Part shown: positions 25,443 through 34,100 of the stretch, in pieces | How the letters are laid out: the number at the start of each line of letters is the position of its first letter | Position numbering within the stretch: position 1 is the stretch's first letter | From: Fimbriimonas sp. | GTDB taxonomy: Bacteria > Armatimonadota > Fimbriimonadia > Fimbriimonadales > Fimbriimonadaceae | DNA: 48,449 bases | Assembly (NCBI GenBank): GCA_029866005.1 | Contig: JARXAE010000007.1 | Coordinates: 1 to 48,449 of the forward strand | Direction: 5' to 3' | Translations under genes and position numbers: made by a program | The notes under the pieces: generated by a model | Database searches by the model: none | What the model saw: the letters and a program-made list of their open reading frames with translations, nothing else | Told to the model about the DNA's origin: nothing

Positions 25443-27041
25443 TCATTCGCCTGAATGTCTCGGGAAGCTAACTTCGCTGACCGTCCAACCCAACACATCG
25501 CGAAGCGAAAAAGTTCCGTTCATGGAACGAGAGAGGTTTTCAACTATCTGAAGACCTAGACTCTTGGAATCCTGAGGGCTGAATTCTGGGGGAAGCTTGT
25601 CTCCATCATTGCTCACCCAAAGACTGACATTCTCTTCCTTTTCCTCAACCGTGACATGAATCTCTCCTTCGCTACTCACTTCAAATCCGTGCTCGATCGC
25701 ATTGCTGATGAGTTCATTGAGAAGCAACGCAACCGATGTTGCCTGATTCATATTGAGCTTCAAATCATCACCTCGAACAACAAAGGCGATCTTCTTGTTC
25801 GGCATCAGCAGCGAACTTTGGTGGTGGTGAACAAGCGCCTCGGCAATGCTTTTTATTCCGACATGATCCAGATCTTCTCGACTCAGCAGGTCGTGAACAG
25901 ACGAAATAGTGAGGATCCTCGTCAGGACGTCGTTGAGTGCCTGTTCGAGCGTTTTGTAGCTCGCAGCTCGCAACTGAAGTCTCAAGAGCGAGGCAACCTG
26001 CTGGAGATTGTTTTTCACCCGATGGTGCATCTCTTGCATCAAAGTTCCTCTCACCTGGAGCTTTGCGTTCTCGATCGCCAGAGCGGCCTGCTGGGCAAGA
26101 GTTTCAAGAGCTTTGATTTCGTCGGCCGAAAAATCGTGCACTTCTTCTGTGTAACAACTCAACACACCGACTGGCTTTTCAGCGATGCTCAGCGGCACGC
26201 ATATCATGCTTCTAAGCCCTTGCTCGACAGCCAAATCGTGACCGATGTATTCACTGTCGGTTTGAACGTCTCGAACGATAATCGGCCGGTGTTCCTCTAG
26301 AGCACGACCAGCTATCGACTCTCCAATTTTGATAGCTCGCTTCCGCTGATAGGCTTTTACGGTTGCTTGAGTGGCTCTAAGTACAAGCTCTTTTCCCGCC
26401 TCGTCGACAAGCCGAACCGTGCAAACTTTATAATTGAACTGCTGGGCAGTCAAGTTGACCAGCAGTTGGAGAATCTCATCCAGATATGGTGAGTTGGTCA
26501 TCCGCTGGGTAACTTCGTTCAATGCTCCGAGTCTGTTTGACTGAGCTCCTACCTGAAACCCTGCCCGATAGGACTTGTAAACCATCGCAAGCGTATTGGC
26601 ACTCTCTTCCAACCTCTTTTTGACGGGTGCAGAAAATCTCCAAGGCTTATGCCTCCGGAGCAAAAGGACGCCAAAGAGATGCCCCGTGACATGCCTCAGG
26701 GGAACCGCGGCAACTGCTCCTGATTCGTGTTCGCTCAGACCGGGATACTTCGCATAGTTAGGGTGCTTAAACGCGTGGTTGGAAACATACTCTCCGTGTC
26801 CCTGAAGGATGACTTGTCCAGTAATCCCAATTCCCTTTCCGAGTTTAAGACGACCCACCATCTCCGGAACGACCGTGCTGGCTCTTAGAATCAGACCGTC
26901 CTGAGAATCCCGAAAAAGAATGTCGCAGGAATCGGCACGAGTTTCGCGCTGAACGATATGTACCATTTCATTCAAGAGGTCGTCCTCAGACCAAGTGTTA
27001 GCGGCGGCACGAATCAGCTCACGAGTGGCTTCAAGTTCCAT
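25443..27041 (-). CDS. sensor histidine kinase, GAF-GAF-HisKA_2-HATPase
   Basis: Residues about 20-155 and 185-325 are two GAF sensor domains. A HisKA_2-type dimerisation/phosphoacceptor region follows, with HRVKNNLQQVASLLRLQ (His340 the likely phosphorylation site). The HATPase domain shows LLLNELISNAIEHGF (N box), VSNDG and SLGLQIVENL (G boxes). There is no transmembrane segment, so it is a soluble cytoplasmic sensor. The ATG has AAAGAG close upstream, and the M16 peptidase gene ends 6 bp before it. No response regulator gene is adjacent in the same direction. A CheY-like gene begins about 2.1 kb away on the opposite strand and is a possible partner. Confidence 0.92.
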   Translation of the reverse strand: MELEATRELIRAAANTWSEDDLLNEMVHIVQRETRADSCDILFRDSQDGLILRASTVVPEMVGRLKLGKGIGITGQVILQGHGEYVSNHAFKHPNYAKYPGLSEHESGAVAAVPLRHVTGHLFGVLLLRRHKPWRFSAPVKKRLEESANTLAMVYKSYRAGFQVGAQSNRLGALNEVTQRMTNSPYLDEILQLLVNLTAQQFNYKVCTVRLVDEAGKELVLRATQATVKAYQRKRAIKIGESIAGRALEEHRPIIVRDVQTDSEYIGHDLAVEQGLRSMICVPLSIAEKPVGVLSCYTEEVHDFSADEIKALETLAQQAALAIENAKLQVRGTLMQEMHHRVKNNLQQVASLLRLQLRAASYKTLEQALNDVLTRILTISSVHDLLSREDLDHVGIKSIAEALVHHHQSSLLMPNKKIAFVVRGDDLKLNMNQATSVALLLNELISNAIEHGFEVSSEGEIHVTVEEKEENVSLWVSNDGDKLPPEFSPQDSKSLGLQIVENLSRSMNGTFSLRDVLGWTVSEVSFPRHSGE

Positions 27042-27047
27042 GACTCT

Positions 27048-28277
27048 TTAGAATGGTCCAATTGCAGTAACACTGACCTTATCGGCTCCAAGAACTCGGT
27101 TTGCCAACGTCCGTATCTGATCGTTCGTCACCTTGTTCAGTCGCTCAAGCGCTTCATCGACCGTAACTTGACGCTCGTAATTTAACTCATTTCGGCTTTG
27201 GCGCATCATCCTTGAGTTCATTCCTTCCAGAGCCAGAACAAGGTTCCCTGCGAGAGACTTCTTGGTTCGATCAAGCTCATCTGCCGAGAGCCCGTTTGCC
27301 ATTACATCGTCAAACTCCTTCCTGACGAGTTCCTTAACGAGTTCCCAGTTCTTTTGGCTCGTACCGCCATAAACCGTATACGCCCCACCCGCACCGTAGC
27401 TGAGCACATACGAACCTACCGAATAAACCAGACCGCGCTTCTCGCGGATTTCTTGGAAGAGCCGACTCGACATCGACCCACCTAGCGCCGAATCCAAAAT
27501 GCTCATCACTGCGATTTCTTCTTCATCGTAAACCGAGATCCCCTCGGTACCGATGCAGAAGTGCACTTGCTCGGTGTCCTTGGCAACTTCGTTTACCGCC
27601 GCCACACCTTGAGGTCGTTCAGGCTGCGAAGCTTCGATTCCAGAAGGAATCTTTCCGAGATACTTCTCAGCTACCGCCTTCACTTCCTCAACGTCGACAT
27701 TCCCAGCGACGCTGAGTAGAACGTTTTCCGCCCGGTATCTGCGATCCATGTAATCACGGATATGGGTTGGACGGAATGATCGGACAGAATCTTCGGTTCC
27801 AATAATGGGCTTACCCAGTGGATGGTTGCCCCATCGATAGCTAAGATGAAGCTCGTGCACGTGATCGCTGGGCTCGTCAAGCGAACGTTTGATCTCTTCA
27901 CAAACGACTTCCTCCTCTCGTTCAAGTTCTTCAGGATCGAAGTTTGAGTGAAGCATCATGTCCGAGAGAACGTCGACGCCATTTGCAACATCATTAGACA
28001 AAACTCGACAGTAGTAGCAAGTAGATTCTTTATCGGTGAATGCGTTGAGTACTCCGCCGCGCCCCTCTATCGATTCCGCGATTTCCTTGGCAGTACGCCG
28101 CTCAGTGCCCTTGAAGAGCATATGCTCAATAAGGTGAGTGATTCCAGCCTCGTGCTCAAGTTCATGACGAGACCCCGTCTTGCACCACAGCCCAATGGCG
28201 GCTGAGCGGACATAAGGAACATTCTCGACGAGGATTCTGACGCCGTTTTTCAGCGTAATTTTGTTGATTTCACTCAT
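27048..28277 (-). CDS. M16 family zinc metallopeptidase
   Basis: The inverted zinc motif HLIEH (residues 48-52: His48 and His52 bind zinc, Glu51 is catalytic) is intact, and a downstream Glu in EREEEVVCEEIKRSLD supplies the third ligand. The C-terminal half has the family RGLVYSVGSYV block. At 409 aa it is the short, processing-peptidase-like form (YmxG/PqqL-like), with no signal peptide, so it probably acts in the cytoplasm. Its start is 3 bp after the stop of the FAH-family gene and its stop is 6 bp before the histidine kinase start. This shows tight operon packing, but no obvious functional link. Confidence 0.92.
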   Translation of the reverse strand: MSEINKITLKNGVRILVENVPYVRSAAIGLWCKTGSRHELEHEAGITHLIEHMLFKGTERRTAKEIAESIEGRGGVLNAFTDKESTCYYCRVLSNDVANGVDVLSDMMLHSNFDPEELEREEEVVCEEIKRSLDEPSDHVHELHLSYRWGNHPLGKPIIGTEDSVRSFRPTHIRDYMDRRYRAENVLLSVAGNVDVEEVKAVAEKYLGKIPSGIEASQPERPQGVAAVNEVAKDTEQVHFCIGTEGISVYDEEEIAVMSILDSALGGSMSSRLFQEIREKRGLVYSVGSYVLSYGAGGAYTVYGGTSQKNWELVKELVRKEFDDVMANGLSADELDRTKKSLAGNLVLALEGMNSRMMRQSRNELNYERQVTVDEALERLNKVTNDQIRTLANRVLGADKVSVTAIGPF

Positions 28278-28280
28278 GGG

Positions 28281-29051
28281 TTAGCCAAGTTTGGTTGAGA
28301 GCATTCCGAGACGCTCCATTGAAAATTGAAATTCGTCGCCTTTGGAAACAGCGCACGCGGAGTCTTCGAATATTGGACCGACACAGAGTAGGTCACCACT
28401 TCTGACCGTGCAGGTTTCACTTGCGAGTTTCACAGCGTCGACCATCGATAATGAGAACTCCTCAAAATTCGCAAAGCCCTTCTCATCTCCGTTAACTTTG
28501 ATTGACGCAGAAAGCTTATACATGATTCCGTTTTCGGTTGGAGTCATCGCATCGTCAAGATCATCAGGGGTGGTGATGACCGGGCCGACCATGATGCCGA
28601 AGTCCTGGGAGCGACCAACGCACTTCCCATCATCTTCCTCAATGCTGTTAGACGAGAGGATGTTAACGAGCGTGAACCCAAGCAGGACCGCCTCAGCTTC
28701 TTCTTCACCGAGTTGATAACCTGCACCTCCGATAACGGCGCCTAGAAAAGAACGGACAACGTAATCGGTTGCGGTATCAGGAAGTTCGATCACCATGCTG
28801 GGGCCAATGACAGCAGCTGGGTTTGCATAGACAAAACCTGACTCCGACAGATCTGTACGGAAGACTCGGATCGAAGGCGGAGTGGGCACAGGGGCCAGTG
28901 GCCTAATGTCTGCGGCTTCATGAACACCGATCGCTTCTGTGCCATCGGTCTCATAAATTTTTCCGTCGTAAACCATTCCTGAGCGGATTGTCCCTGGCTC
29001 GGATTTCAGTTCAAAACGGCAAAGTTTCACCGAAATAGGATACCTTTTCAC
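28281..29051 (-). CDS. fumarylacetoacetate hydrolase (FAH) family protein, possibly inactive
   Basis: The layout follows the FAH/COG0179 family: an N-terminal segment VKLCRFELKSEPGTIRSGMVYDGKIYE, then the C-terminal fold ending in TVRSGDLLCVGPI. In active members two Glu (E-x-E before A-V-V-I-G) and one Asp (in N-D-V-S) bind the metal. Here the matching stretches read YVVRSFLGAVIG and LVNILSSNS, so these ligands appear to be missing. It may be a non-catalytic relative or have altered chemistry. GTG 29051 is chosen because AAAGGAG lies 7 nt upstream; another GTG at 29030 and upstream in-frame codons are less well supported. Length is 256 aa. It heads a same-strand cluster that includes phhA. 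Confidence 0.72.
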   Translation of the reverse strand: MKRYPISVKLCRFELKSEPGTIRSGMVYDGKIYETDGTEAIGVHEAADIRPLAPVPTPPSIRVFRTDLSESGFVYANPAAVIGPSMVIELPDTATDYVVRSFLGAVIGGAGYQLGEEEAEAVLLGFTLVNILSSNSIEEDDGKCVGRSQDFGIMVGPVITTPDDLDDAMTPTENGIMYKLSASIKVNGDEKGFANFEEFSLSMVDAVKLASETCTVRSGDLLCVGPIFEDSACAVSKGDEFQFSMERLGMLSTKLG

Positions 29052-29146
29052 GCCGAATCTCCTTTTAACACCAAAACCGCTAGATGCACCTGGCAAATGC
29101 GTGGTATGATTCACCCGCAGAACAGGCACGACCTGGGAGAATCTGG

Positions 29147-29554
29147 ATGCCGAAAAAAATTCTTGTTTGTGACGATGAGCGACATATTGTTCGCCTGATT
29201 CAGGTCAACCTTGAGAAGCAGGGTTACACAGTTGTAACCGCGTTTGACGGAAAGGAAGGACTTGAGAAGATCAAAGCTGAGAAGCCAGATATGGCGGTTC
29301 TTGACGTGATGATGCCCTACATGGACGGATTTGAAGTACTCAAGTCCATCCGCCGCGAGCCTGAGACGGAAGCTCTACCGGTCATCATGCTGACAGCAAA
29401 GGCTCAGGATAAGGACGTGTTTGAGGGTTATCACTATGGTGCCGACATGTACCTCACCAAGCCGTTCAACCCGATCGAGCTTGTGACTTTCGTCAAGCGA
29501 ATTCTTGACGGAAACGACGGTGGAAGCGGTAGCAGCAAGAGAATCGACCTCTAA
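29147..29554 (+). CDS. single-domain response regulator (CheY-like receiver)
   Basis: The 135-aa protein is a lone receiver domain. Acidic pocket residues are in ILVCDDERH (Asp9, Asp10), the phosphorylated Asp53 is in MAVLDVMMPYMDGFEV, the conserved Thr is in VIMLTAKA and the Lys in YLTKPFNP. There is no output domain, so it must act through protein contact. ATG 29147 has GGGAGA 6 nt upstream; an open frame further 5' is not needed. It is divergent from the FAH-family gene (95 bp between starts). A strong terminator follows. Confidence 0.93.
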   Translation: MPKKILVCDDERHIVRLIQVNLEKQGYTVVTAFDGKEGLEKIKAEKPDMAVLDVMMPYMDGFEVLKSIRREPETEALPVIMLTAKAQDKDVFEGYHYGADMYLTKPFNPIELVTFVKRILDGNDGGSGSSKRIDL

Positions 29555-29571
29555 ACCGGATCACCAGATTC

Positions 29572-29607
29572 AAAAAACCTGAGAAGAGTGCCTTCTCAGG
29601 TTTTTTT
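29572..29607 (+). terminator. Rho-independent terminator of the response regulator gene
   Basis: A 15-bp perfect stem (29572-29586 with 29592-29606, 5-nt loop) runs into TTTTTTT at 29601-29607. It lies 18 bp after the stop codon. Confidence 0.93.
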
Positions 29608-29631
29608 ACTTCCCTGGAACAAAAAATGTAG

Positions 29632-29659
29632 TTGAGAATTCGTATTCTTGTGTTATAGT
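29632..29659 (+). promoter_or_regulatory. promoter of the lacI-family regulator / amylase / prepilin unit
   Basis: TTGAGA (29632-29637) and TATAGT (29654-29659) are separated by 16 bp, matching a sigma-70 promoter. Transcription would start near 29666, about 45 nt before ATG 29711. Confidence 0.65.
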
Positions 29660-29677
29660 TCTGGTGAATACGAATTC
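29636..29677. promoter_or_regulatory. paired LacI-type operator-like sites flanking the lacI promoter
   Basis: GAATTCGTATTC (29636-29647) and its exact inverse GAATACGAATTC (29666-29677) have centres 30 bp apart. Each is itself near-palindromic around a central CG, the pattern of LacI-family operators. The first overlaps the -35 and spacer; the second covers the predicted transcription start. Autoregulation by the encoded LacI-family protein is the natural inference. Confidence 0.68.
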
Positions 29678-29710
29678 ACGGGCCGAACCGAGAATTCCGA
29701 GGACGCACCA

Positions 29711-30733
29711 ATGAGGGTGACACAGCGCGACATAGCAAGATTGGCAAAAGTCTCACAGGCTACGGTTTCGCGTGTTCTTTCGGGTGATGCACGTGTCGAG
29801 CCAGAGATCCGTGACCGCGTACTGCGGATTATGGGAGAGAAGAATTACAAGCCTGACGTCCGCGCCCAAGCGTTGCGTAGCAAGAAGGTTGGAATGATCG
29901 GCTTGGTGATCAAGCGGCCACAAGGTGGAATTTCCAATGACCCATTTTTCGCTAATCTAATCTCCTCGATCGTTGATGAACTATCTGGATCAGACTTTCA
30001 TTTATGTGTCGATTCGGCCATGAGCGATTTCTCTCATGAATCGATTTACGACGAAATGCTCCGCACTCGTCGCGTCGATGGATTGATCCTCGTCGAATCA
30101 GAAGCTTCTGACGATCGAATCATACGTCTTCAACGAGACCGCTTTCCGTTCGTACTCATCGGAAACCCTTTGCATGCTGGAGAAGTACATAGCGTCGATA
30201 ACGACAACGTCTTGGCTTCTGAAACTGTAACTCGTCACCTTGTCGACCAGGGTTACACTCGCATCGCCTTTCTTGGTGCCAAAGCGGGGATTACAGTTTC
30301 CGATGATCGAATCGCTGGATACCAGCGCGCGCTTCGCGGAACGCAGATTGACCACCTCGTTTACCATGCAAACTTTGGAAGCGAAAATGCTCGTTGTGCA
30401 GGTCACGAGTTTTTGAGCCAAGAAGATCGTCCCGATGCCGTCGTTGTGCTCGACGATTTCATGGCCCTGGGTGTTTCAATCGCGGCACGAGAGAAAGGTC
30501 TCTCGATTCCAAACGACTTGGGACTGGCGTCATTCAACGATACAAGCCTTTGTGAGGCAGTTGGAGGTGGACTTACCAGTGTTAACCTGAACATCCCTGC
30601 ACTAGTCAAACAAACAGTCGAGCGCCTGATAAACATCATCGATGAAGAGGAGATTCCCGTGAATCGAAGGCTTATCATTCCGGCAAAGCTGAGCATCCGT
30701 AGAAGCACTATGCGAGAAGGGGTGATGAGATGA
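29711..30733 (+). CDS. LacI-family transcriptional regulator
   Basis: The N-terminal helix-turn-helix TQRDIARLAKVSQATVSRVLSG (residues 4-25) and hinge region are characteristic of LacI/GalR repressors. The remainder (to residue 340) is a periplasmic-binding-protein-like sensor domain (VGMIGLVIKRP; VDGLILVESEA; HSVDNDNVLASETVTRHLV; RPDAVVVLDDFMALGVSIAA). It most likely binds a sugar related to the adjacent amylase's substrate, by inference from context. ATG 29711 has GAGGA about 8 nt upstream; the open frame extends earlier but across the promoter. Two operator-like inverted sites flank its promoter. The stop overlaps the amylase start as ATGA. Confidence 0.93.
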   Translation: MRVTQRDIARLAKVSQATVSRVLSGDARVEPEIRDRVLRIMGEKNYKPDVRAQALRSKKVGMIGLVIKRPQGGISNDPFFANLISSIVDELSGSDFHLCVDSAMSDFSHESIYDEMLRTRRVDGLILVESEASDDRIIRLQRDRFPFVLIGNPLHAGEVHSVDNDNVLASETVTRHLVDQGYTRIAFLGAKAGITVSDDRIAGYQRALRGTQIDHLVYHANFGSENARCAGHEFLSQEDRPDAVVVLDDFMALGVSIAAREKGLSIPNDLGLASFNDTSLCEAVGGGLTSVNLNIPALVKQTVERLINIIDEEEIPVNRRLIIPAKLSIRRSTMREGVMR

Positions 30734-32865
30734 TTCTCGTAGGAATGATTTTCGCCCAAGAAACCCTCCACAGGTTCACGTTCGTTGCCGAGCAGAAGTT
30801 GAACTCAGTAAGCGTTGCTGGCACGTTCAACAACTGGAACAAGGACGCAAATCCAATGCAACTTAGTTCCGATGGACGAACTTGGACCACGAGCATCAAT
30901 CTTGGGCTAGGCAAGCACCAATACAAGTTCATCAAGAACGGTGACCAGTGGATCACCGATCCTAAAGCTACCAAAAACGAAGACGATGGCGGCGGAAACA
31001 TCAACTCGATCCTCTTCATCACACCGCCGGACTACAAGATAAAAGCAAGCCGGACCGACGGTCAAACCGCCAAGAGCGCGATCTACCACGAGCCCCTTGC
31101 GCCGTACTTCAACTTCTACAATGGTAGTGTTCAGCTCAAGTTAAGGTCTCGTCCAGGAGACATCAACTCCGTTAAAGTAGTCTCCGGAAGTGTGGTCACC
31201 ACCGCAAAAGAAACCACCATTGATGAGTTTTATTCCAACTGGAAAGCCGAGCTTCCATGGGACGGAAAGTCCAAACTGTTCTATCGCTTCGAGCTAACTG
31301 ACGGCAGCACCAAGAGTTCCTACTCCTACGCCGTTGATCCCGCCAAAACCGCAGTCTTTATCACCCCTAATTGGGTGCCCCAAACCGTCGTCTACCAGAT
31401 CTTCCCTGATCGATTTGCAAACGGAAACCGATCCAATGACCCGGCGGAAGTCATGCCCTGGGACGCCAAGCCAACGTACAGTAACCGTTATGGCGGAGAT
31501 GTTGCCGGTGTCAGCAAGCACCTCAAGCACCTGAAAGATTTAGGAGTTGGAACCGTCTACTTCAATCCGATCTTCGCTAGCCCAAGCAACCACCGTTACG
31601 AGGCCGATGACTTCTATCAGCCTGATAAAGAGTTCGGAACTCAGTCGGAATTCATCGCACTCACTAAAGAGATGAAAGCGAGCGGAATCCGAACGGTGAT
31701 GGACTTCGTTTTTAACCACACCTCGCCAAACTTCTTTGCTTTTAAGGACCTGGCGGAAAAGGGACAGCAGAGCAAGTACAAGGATTGGTACTTCCCTAAG
31801 TCGTTCCCCGTGGTGAGCGGAGACAGCAAGACCTACGAGGCTTGGTACGGGTTCCCTTCCATGCCAAAAGTCAATATCGTCAATCTAGAAGCAAGAGACT
31901 GGTTCCTTAAGATGGCTCAGTTCTGGCTCAAGAATTCAGCACTTGACGGAATGCGCCTTGATGTCGCGAACGAAGTCAATCCTGAATTTTGGCGAACAAT
32001 GCGCCCGATTGTCAAAAAGGCGAACCCCAACGTTTGGATCATCGGCGAAATCTGGGGCGATGGAAGCCCATGGCTCAAGGGTGATCAATTCGACTCAGTC
32101 ATGAACTACCAGTTCCGCGACGCCTGCCTCAAGTTCATCGCCAAGGGAACAACAAATTCAAAACAGTTCGCCAACCAGCTGATGAAGGTTCACGAGAGCT
32201 ACGTCCCACAGGTGAGCAACAACATGATGAACTTGTTGAGTAGTCACGATACTGCCCGGTTCCTTACGGAAGCGGGTGGTGATAAGGATCTTCAGAAGCT
32301 TGCCGCCGCGGTTCAGTTCACCTGGGTCGGAGCACCGAGCGTCTACTACGGTGAGGAACTTGGCATGGAAGGTGGCGCGGACCCGGATAATCGCCGTGGC
32401 ATGGAGTGGGATAAAGCGACCGCAACCAACAACATGCTAAGCCACTACAAAAAGCTCGCAGCACTTAAGAAGACCAACACTGCACTTTGGACCCCAAACG
32501 TTGAGTTTCTGCAAGTCGACGGCTCTGAAAGCGACCGAGTCGGCGCGTATGTTCGAACCAGTAACAAAGATGCCGTACTCGTTGCGTATAACCGTTCCGA
32601 TGCGGAACAAACAATTTCTATCCGCCCTCCAACAGGCGTGCGAAAGCTCGCAAGCGGGGGACTTTCTGACATCATCTCCGGTGACCGTGTCGCGGTTTCC
32701 GACCGACCAGTAATCATTAAACTGCGACCGAGGTCAGCCCGAGTGCTGGTTCCGTCCGCAAAGAAATCCTCGCTTGCCCCCAAGGTTCAGCTCTTTGCTG
32801 CGTCAAAAGGGGATTCGGTTCAACGCCGAGCGAATTCCATTCAGGAGCAAACACAACAACCATGA
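30730..32865 (+). CDS. GH13 alpha-amylase-family glycosidase with N-terminal CBM48-like domain
   Basis: The 711-aa enzyme should hydrolyse alpha-glucans such as starch, glycogen or maltodextrins. Residues about 12-95 form a CBM48/AMPK-type carbohydrate-binding domain ([32 protein letters not shown]). An immunoglobulin-like alpha-amylase N-domain precedes the GH13 barrel, whose conserved regions are [15 protein letters not shown] (nucleophile Asp411), GEIW (acid/base Glu440) and LLSSHDT (Asp507). This order resembles neopullulanase/cyclomaltodextrinase-type enzymes. The N-terminus [13 protein letters not shown] looks like only the end of a signal peptide, and a stop codon just upstream rules out a longer one, so export is uncertain. 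It overlaps lacI upstream and a prepilin-like gene downstream by 4 bp each. Confidence 0.93.
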   Translation: MILVGMIFAQETLHRFTFVAEQKLNSVSVAGTFNNWNKDANPMQLSSDGRTWTTSINLGLGKHQYKFIKNGDQWITDPKATKNEDDGGGNINSILFITPPDYKIKASRTDGQTAKSAIYHEPLAPYFNFYNGSVQLKLRSRPGDINSVKVVSGSVVTTAKETTIDEFYSNWKAELPWDGKSKLFYRFELTDGSTKSSYSYAVDPAKTAVFITPNWVPQTVVYQIFPDRFANGNRSNDPAEVMPWDAKPTYSNRYGGDVAGVSKHLKHLKDLGVGTVYFNPIFASPSNHRYEADDFYQPDKEFGTQSEFIALTKEMKASGIRTVMDFVFNHTSPNFFAFKDLAEKGQQSKYKDWYFPKSFPVVSGDSKTYEAWYGFPSMPKVNIVNLEARDWFLKMAQFWLKNSALDGMRLDVANEVNPEFWRTMRPIVKKANPNVWIIGEIWGDGSPWLKGDQFDSVMNYQFRDACLKFIAKGTTNSKQFANQLMKVHESYVPQVSNNMMNLLSSHDTARFLTEAGGDKDLQKLAAAVQFTWVGAPSVYYGEELGMEGGADPDNRRGMEWDKATATNNMLSHYKKLAALKKTNTALWTPNVEFLQVDGSESDRVGAYVRTSNKDAVLVAYNRSDAEQTISIRPPTGVRKLASGGLSDIISGDRVAVSDRPVIIKLRPRSARVLVPSAKKSSLAPKVQLFAASKGDSVQRRANSIQEQTQQP

Positions 32866-33752
32866 AAAACAATCGAGCGTTTACGCTCATCGAACTCCTC
32901 GTCGTGATTGCGATCATCGCAATCCTCGCCGCGATCCTCTTCCCAGTCTTCGCTCAGGCGAAAGCTGCAGCTAAGAAGACTTCCTGTCTTTCAAACCTAA
33001 AGCAAACTGGAACCGCAGTTCACATCTATGCATCCGATGCAGACGATAAAATCCCTGGCACCAAGATCTACGAACCATACGTGTTCCACGCGTATCTCAG
33101 ACCTTACGTCAAGAACATGGAGATGTTCAAGAGCCCGGCTTCGCCTTACAAGATTGGAACCTATCAGCGAAAGCAGGGTCAAAATGGATCGGGCAACTAT
33201 GTCATCAATCCGAACGACCCTTGTATCGGTCTTGGCAACTCGGTTCGGGGCGCAGCAAACTTCTACGACGACATCTACCCGCCAACAGACTATGACGTCA
33301 ACATTATCCTGTTCGGATACAAGCAGAACGCGTGCGCAGCAGGCGGAGCAACCGGCACTTACGCTCAACTCGGAACCGATTTGACCGCCGGCGGCACCAA
33401 TGGAGACGGAAACGAGCGAATCGGTGGTAGCCCCACGATGACCTTCACCTCGCAGGCAAAGGTTCCATTGCTCTTCACCTTCCCGGACAACACAGACTGG
33501 CCAGGACAAACGTTCTGGAGCAACAACTACAAGGGCATGCACGGAGACAAGAACAACATCGTTTTTGCTGACAGCCACGCAAAGACCTTCGCAACCAAGG
33601 CAATGCTAGGAGCGTACGGTCGAGCTTATAACAGCACCGACTTCGGCTTCTGGAATACCTGCCCTCCAGCCAACGCTTGGAGCGGAGATCCTAACGCCGG
33701 TCAATGCTTCTACTACTGGGGCACCAACTACGCGGCACCTAACTTCCAGTAA
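32862..33752 (+). CDS. prepilin-type DUF1559-like protein (third copy), coupled to the amylase gene
   Basis: The protein starts [17 protein letters not shown], a class III pilin signal with Ala-Phe at the cleavage site, and continues [37 protein letters not shown]. The C-terminal part has [20 protein letters not shown], close to the family's H-x-x-x-x-N-x-x-F-x-D-x-H-x-K motif. Its start overlaps the amylase stop as ATGA (32862-32865), so it is translated from the same mRNA. Length is 296 aa. The role is unknown; linkage to a glycosidase suggests a surface structure that binds or presents the enzyme or substrate, but that is speculation. A GC-rich hairpin follows. Confidence 0.9.
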   Translation: MKNNRAFTLIELLVVIAIIAILAAILFPVFAQAKAAAKKTSCLSNLKQTGTAVHIYASDADDKIPGTKIYEPYVFHAYLRPYVKNMEMFKSPASPYKIGTYQRKQGQNGSGNYVINPNDPCIGLGNSVRGAANFYDDIYPPTDYDVNIILFGYKQNACAAGGATGTYAQLGTDLTAGGTNGDGNERIGGSPTMTFTSQAKVPLLFTFPDNTDWPGQTFWSNNYKGMHGDKNNIVFADSHAKTFATKAMLGAYGRAYNSTDFGFWNTCPPANAWSGDPNAGQCFYYWGTNYAAPNFQ

Positions 33753-33765
33753 GTTCCGAAACAGA

Positions 33766-33800
33766 AGTTCCCCCGCTTAGGCGGGGGACTTAATCTATTT
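33766..33800 (+). terminator. probable terminator after the third prepilin-like gene
   Basis: TCCCCCGC and GCGGGGGA (33769-33776 with 33781-33788, 4-nt loop) form a strong stem that can extend by AGT/ACT. The tail TTAATCTATTT is only moderately T-rich. Confidence 0.6.
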
Positions 33801-33806
33801 AGACTC

Positions 33807-34091
33807 ATGAAAGCCATAAAACTCACACTCATTTCGATTGTCATCACTGCCTCAATTGCCGGTTGCAACGTTGGTAATGCACCCGAAGGGCCATCGCCAG
33901 AGCAGTTTCAGAAGGACTTGGCGGCATCACCAGCCGTGGACCAGATTCGTTTCATTCAAGGTAGTCCTGCTCCTGCAGCTGAAAAGGCAGCAAAGATCGA
34001 GGAGTTGAAGAAGAAGTACAACCTGTCTGATGCGGACGTTGCTGCGGCAACCGCGCCGGCAGCAGGAGCTCCGGTTATTCCTGGACGCTAG
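33807..34091 (+). CDS. small lipoprotein of unknown function
   Basis: The 94-aa protein has a lipoprotein signal peptide (MKAIKLTLISIVITASIAGC, lipobox SIAGC with Cys20), so it is likely lipid-anchored. The mature part is Ala/Pro-rich with a charged helix (AEKAAKIEELKKKYNLSDADV) and an alanine-proline tail. It belongs to no family I recognise. No SD is visible; TATTTA ends 5 nt before the ATG. It follows the hairpin after the prepilin-like gene and has its own strong terminator, which lies inside the 3' end of the convergent VOC gene. Confidence 0.72.
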   Translation: MKAIKLTLISIVITASIAGCNVGNAPEGPSPEQFQKDLAASPAVDQIRFIQGSPAPAAEKAAKIEELKKKYNLSDADVAAATAPAAGAPVIPGR

Positions 34092-34100
34092 TTCTCAATT

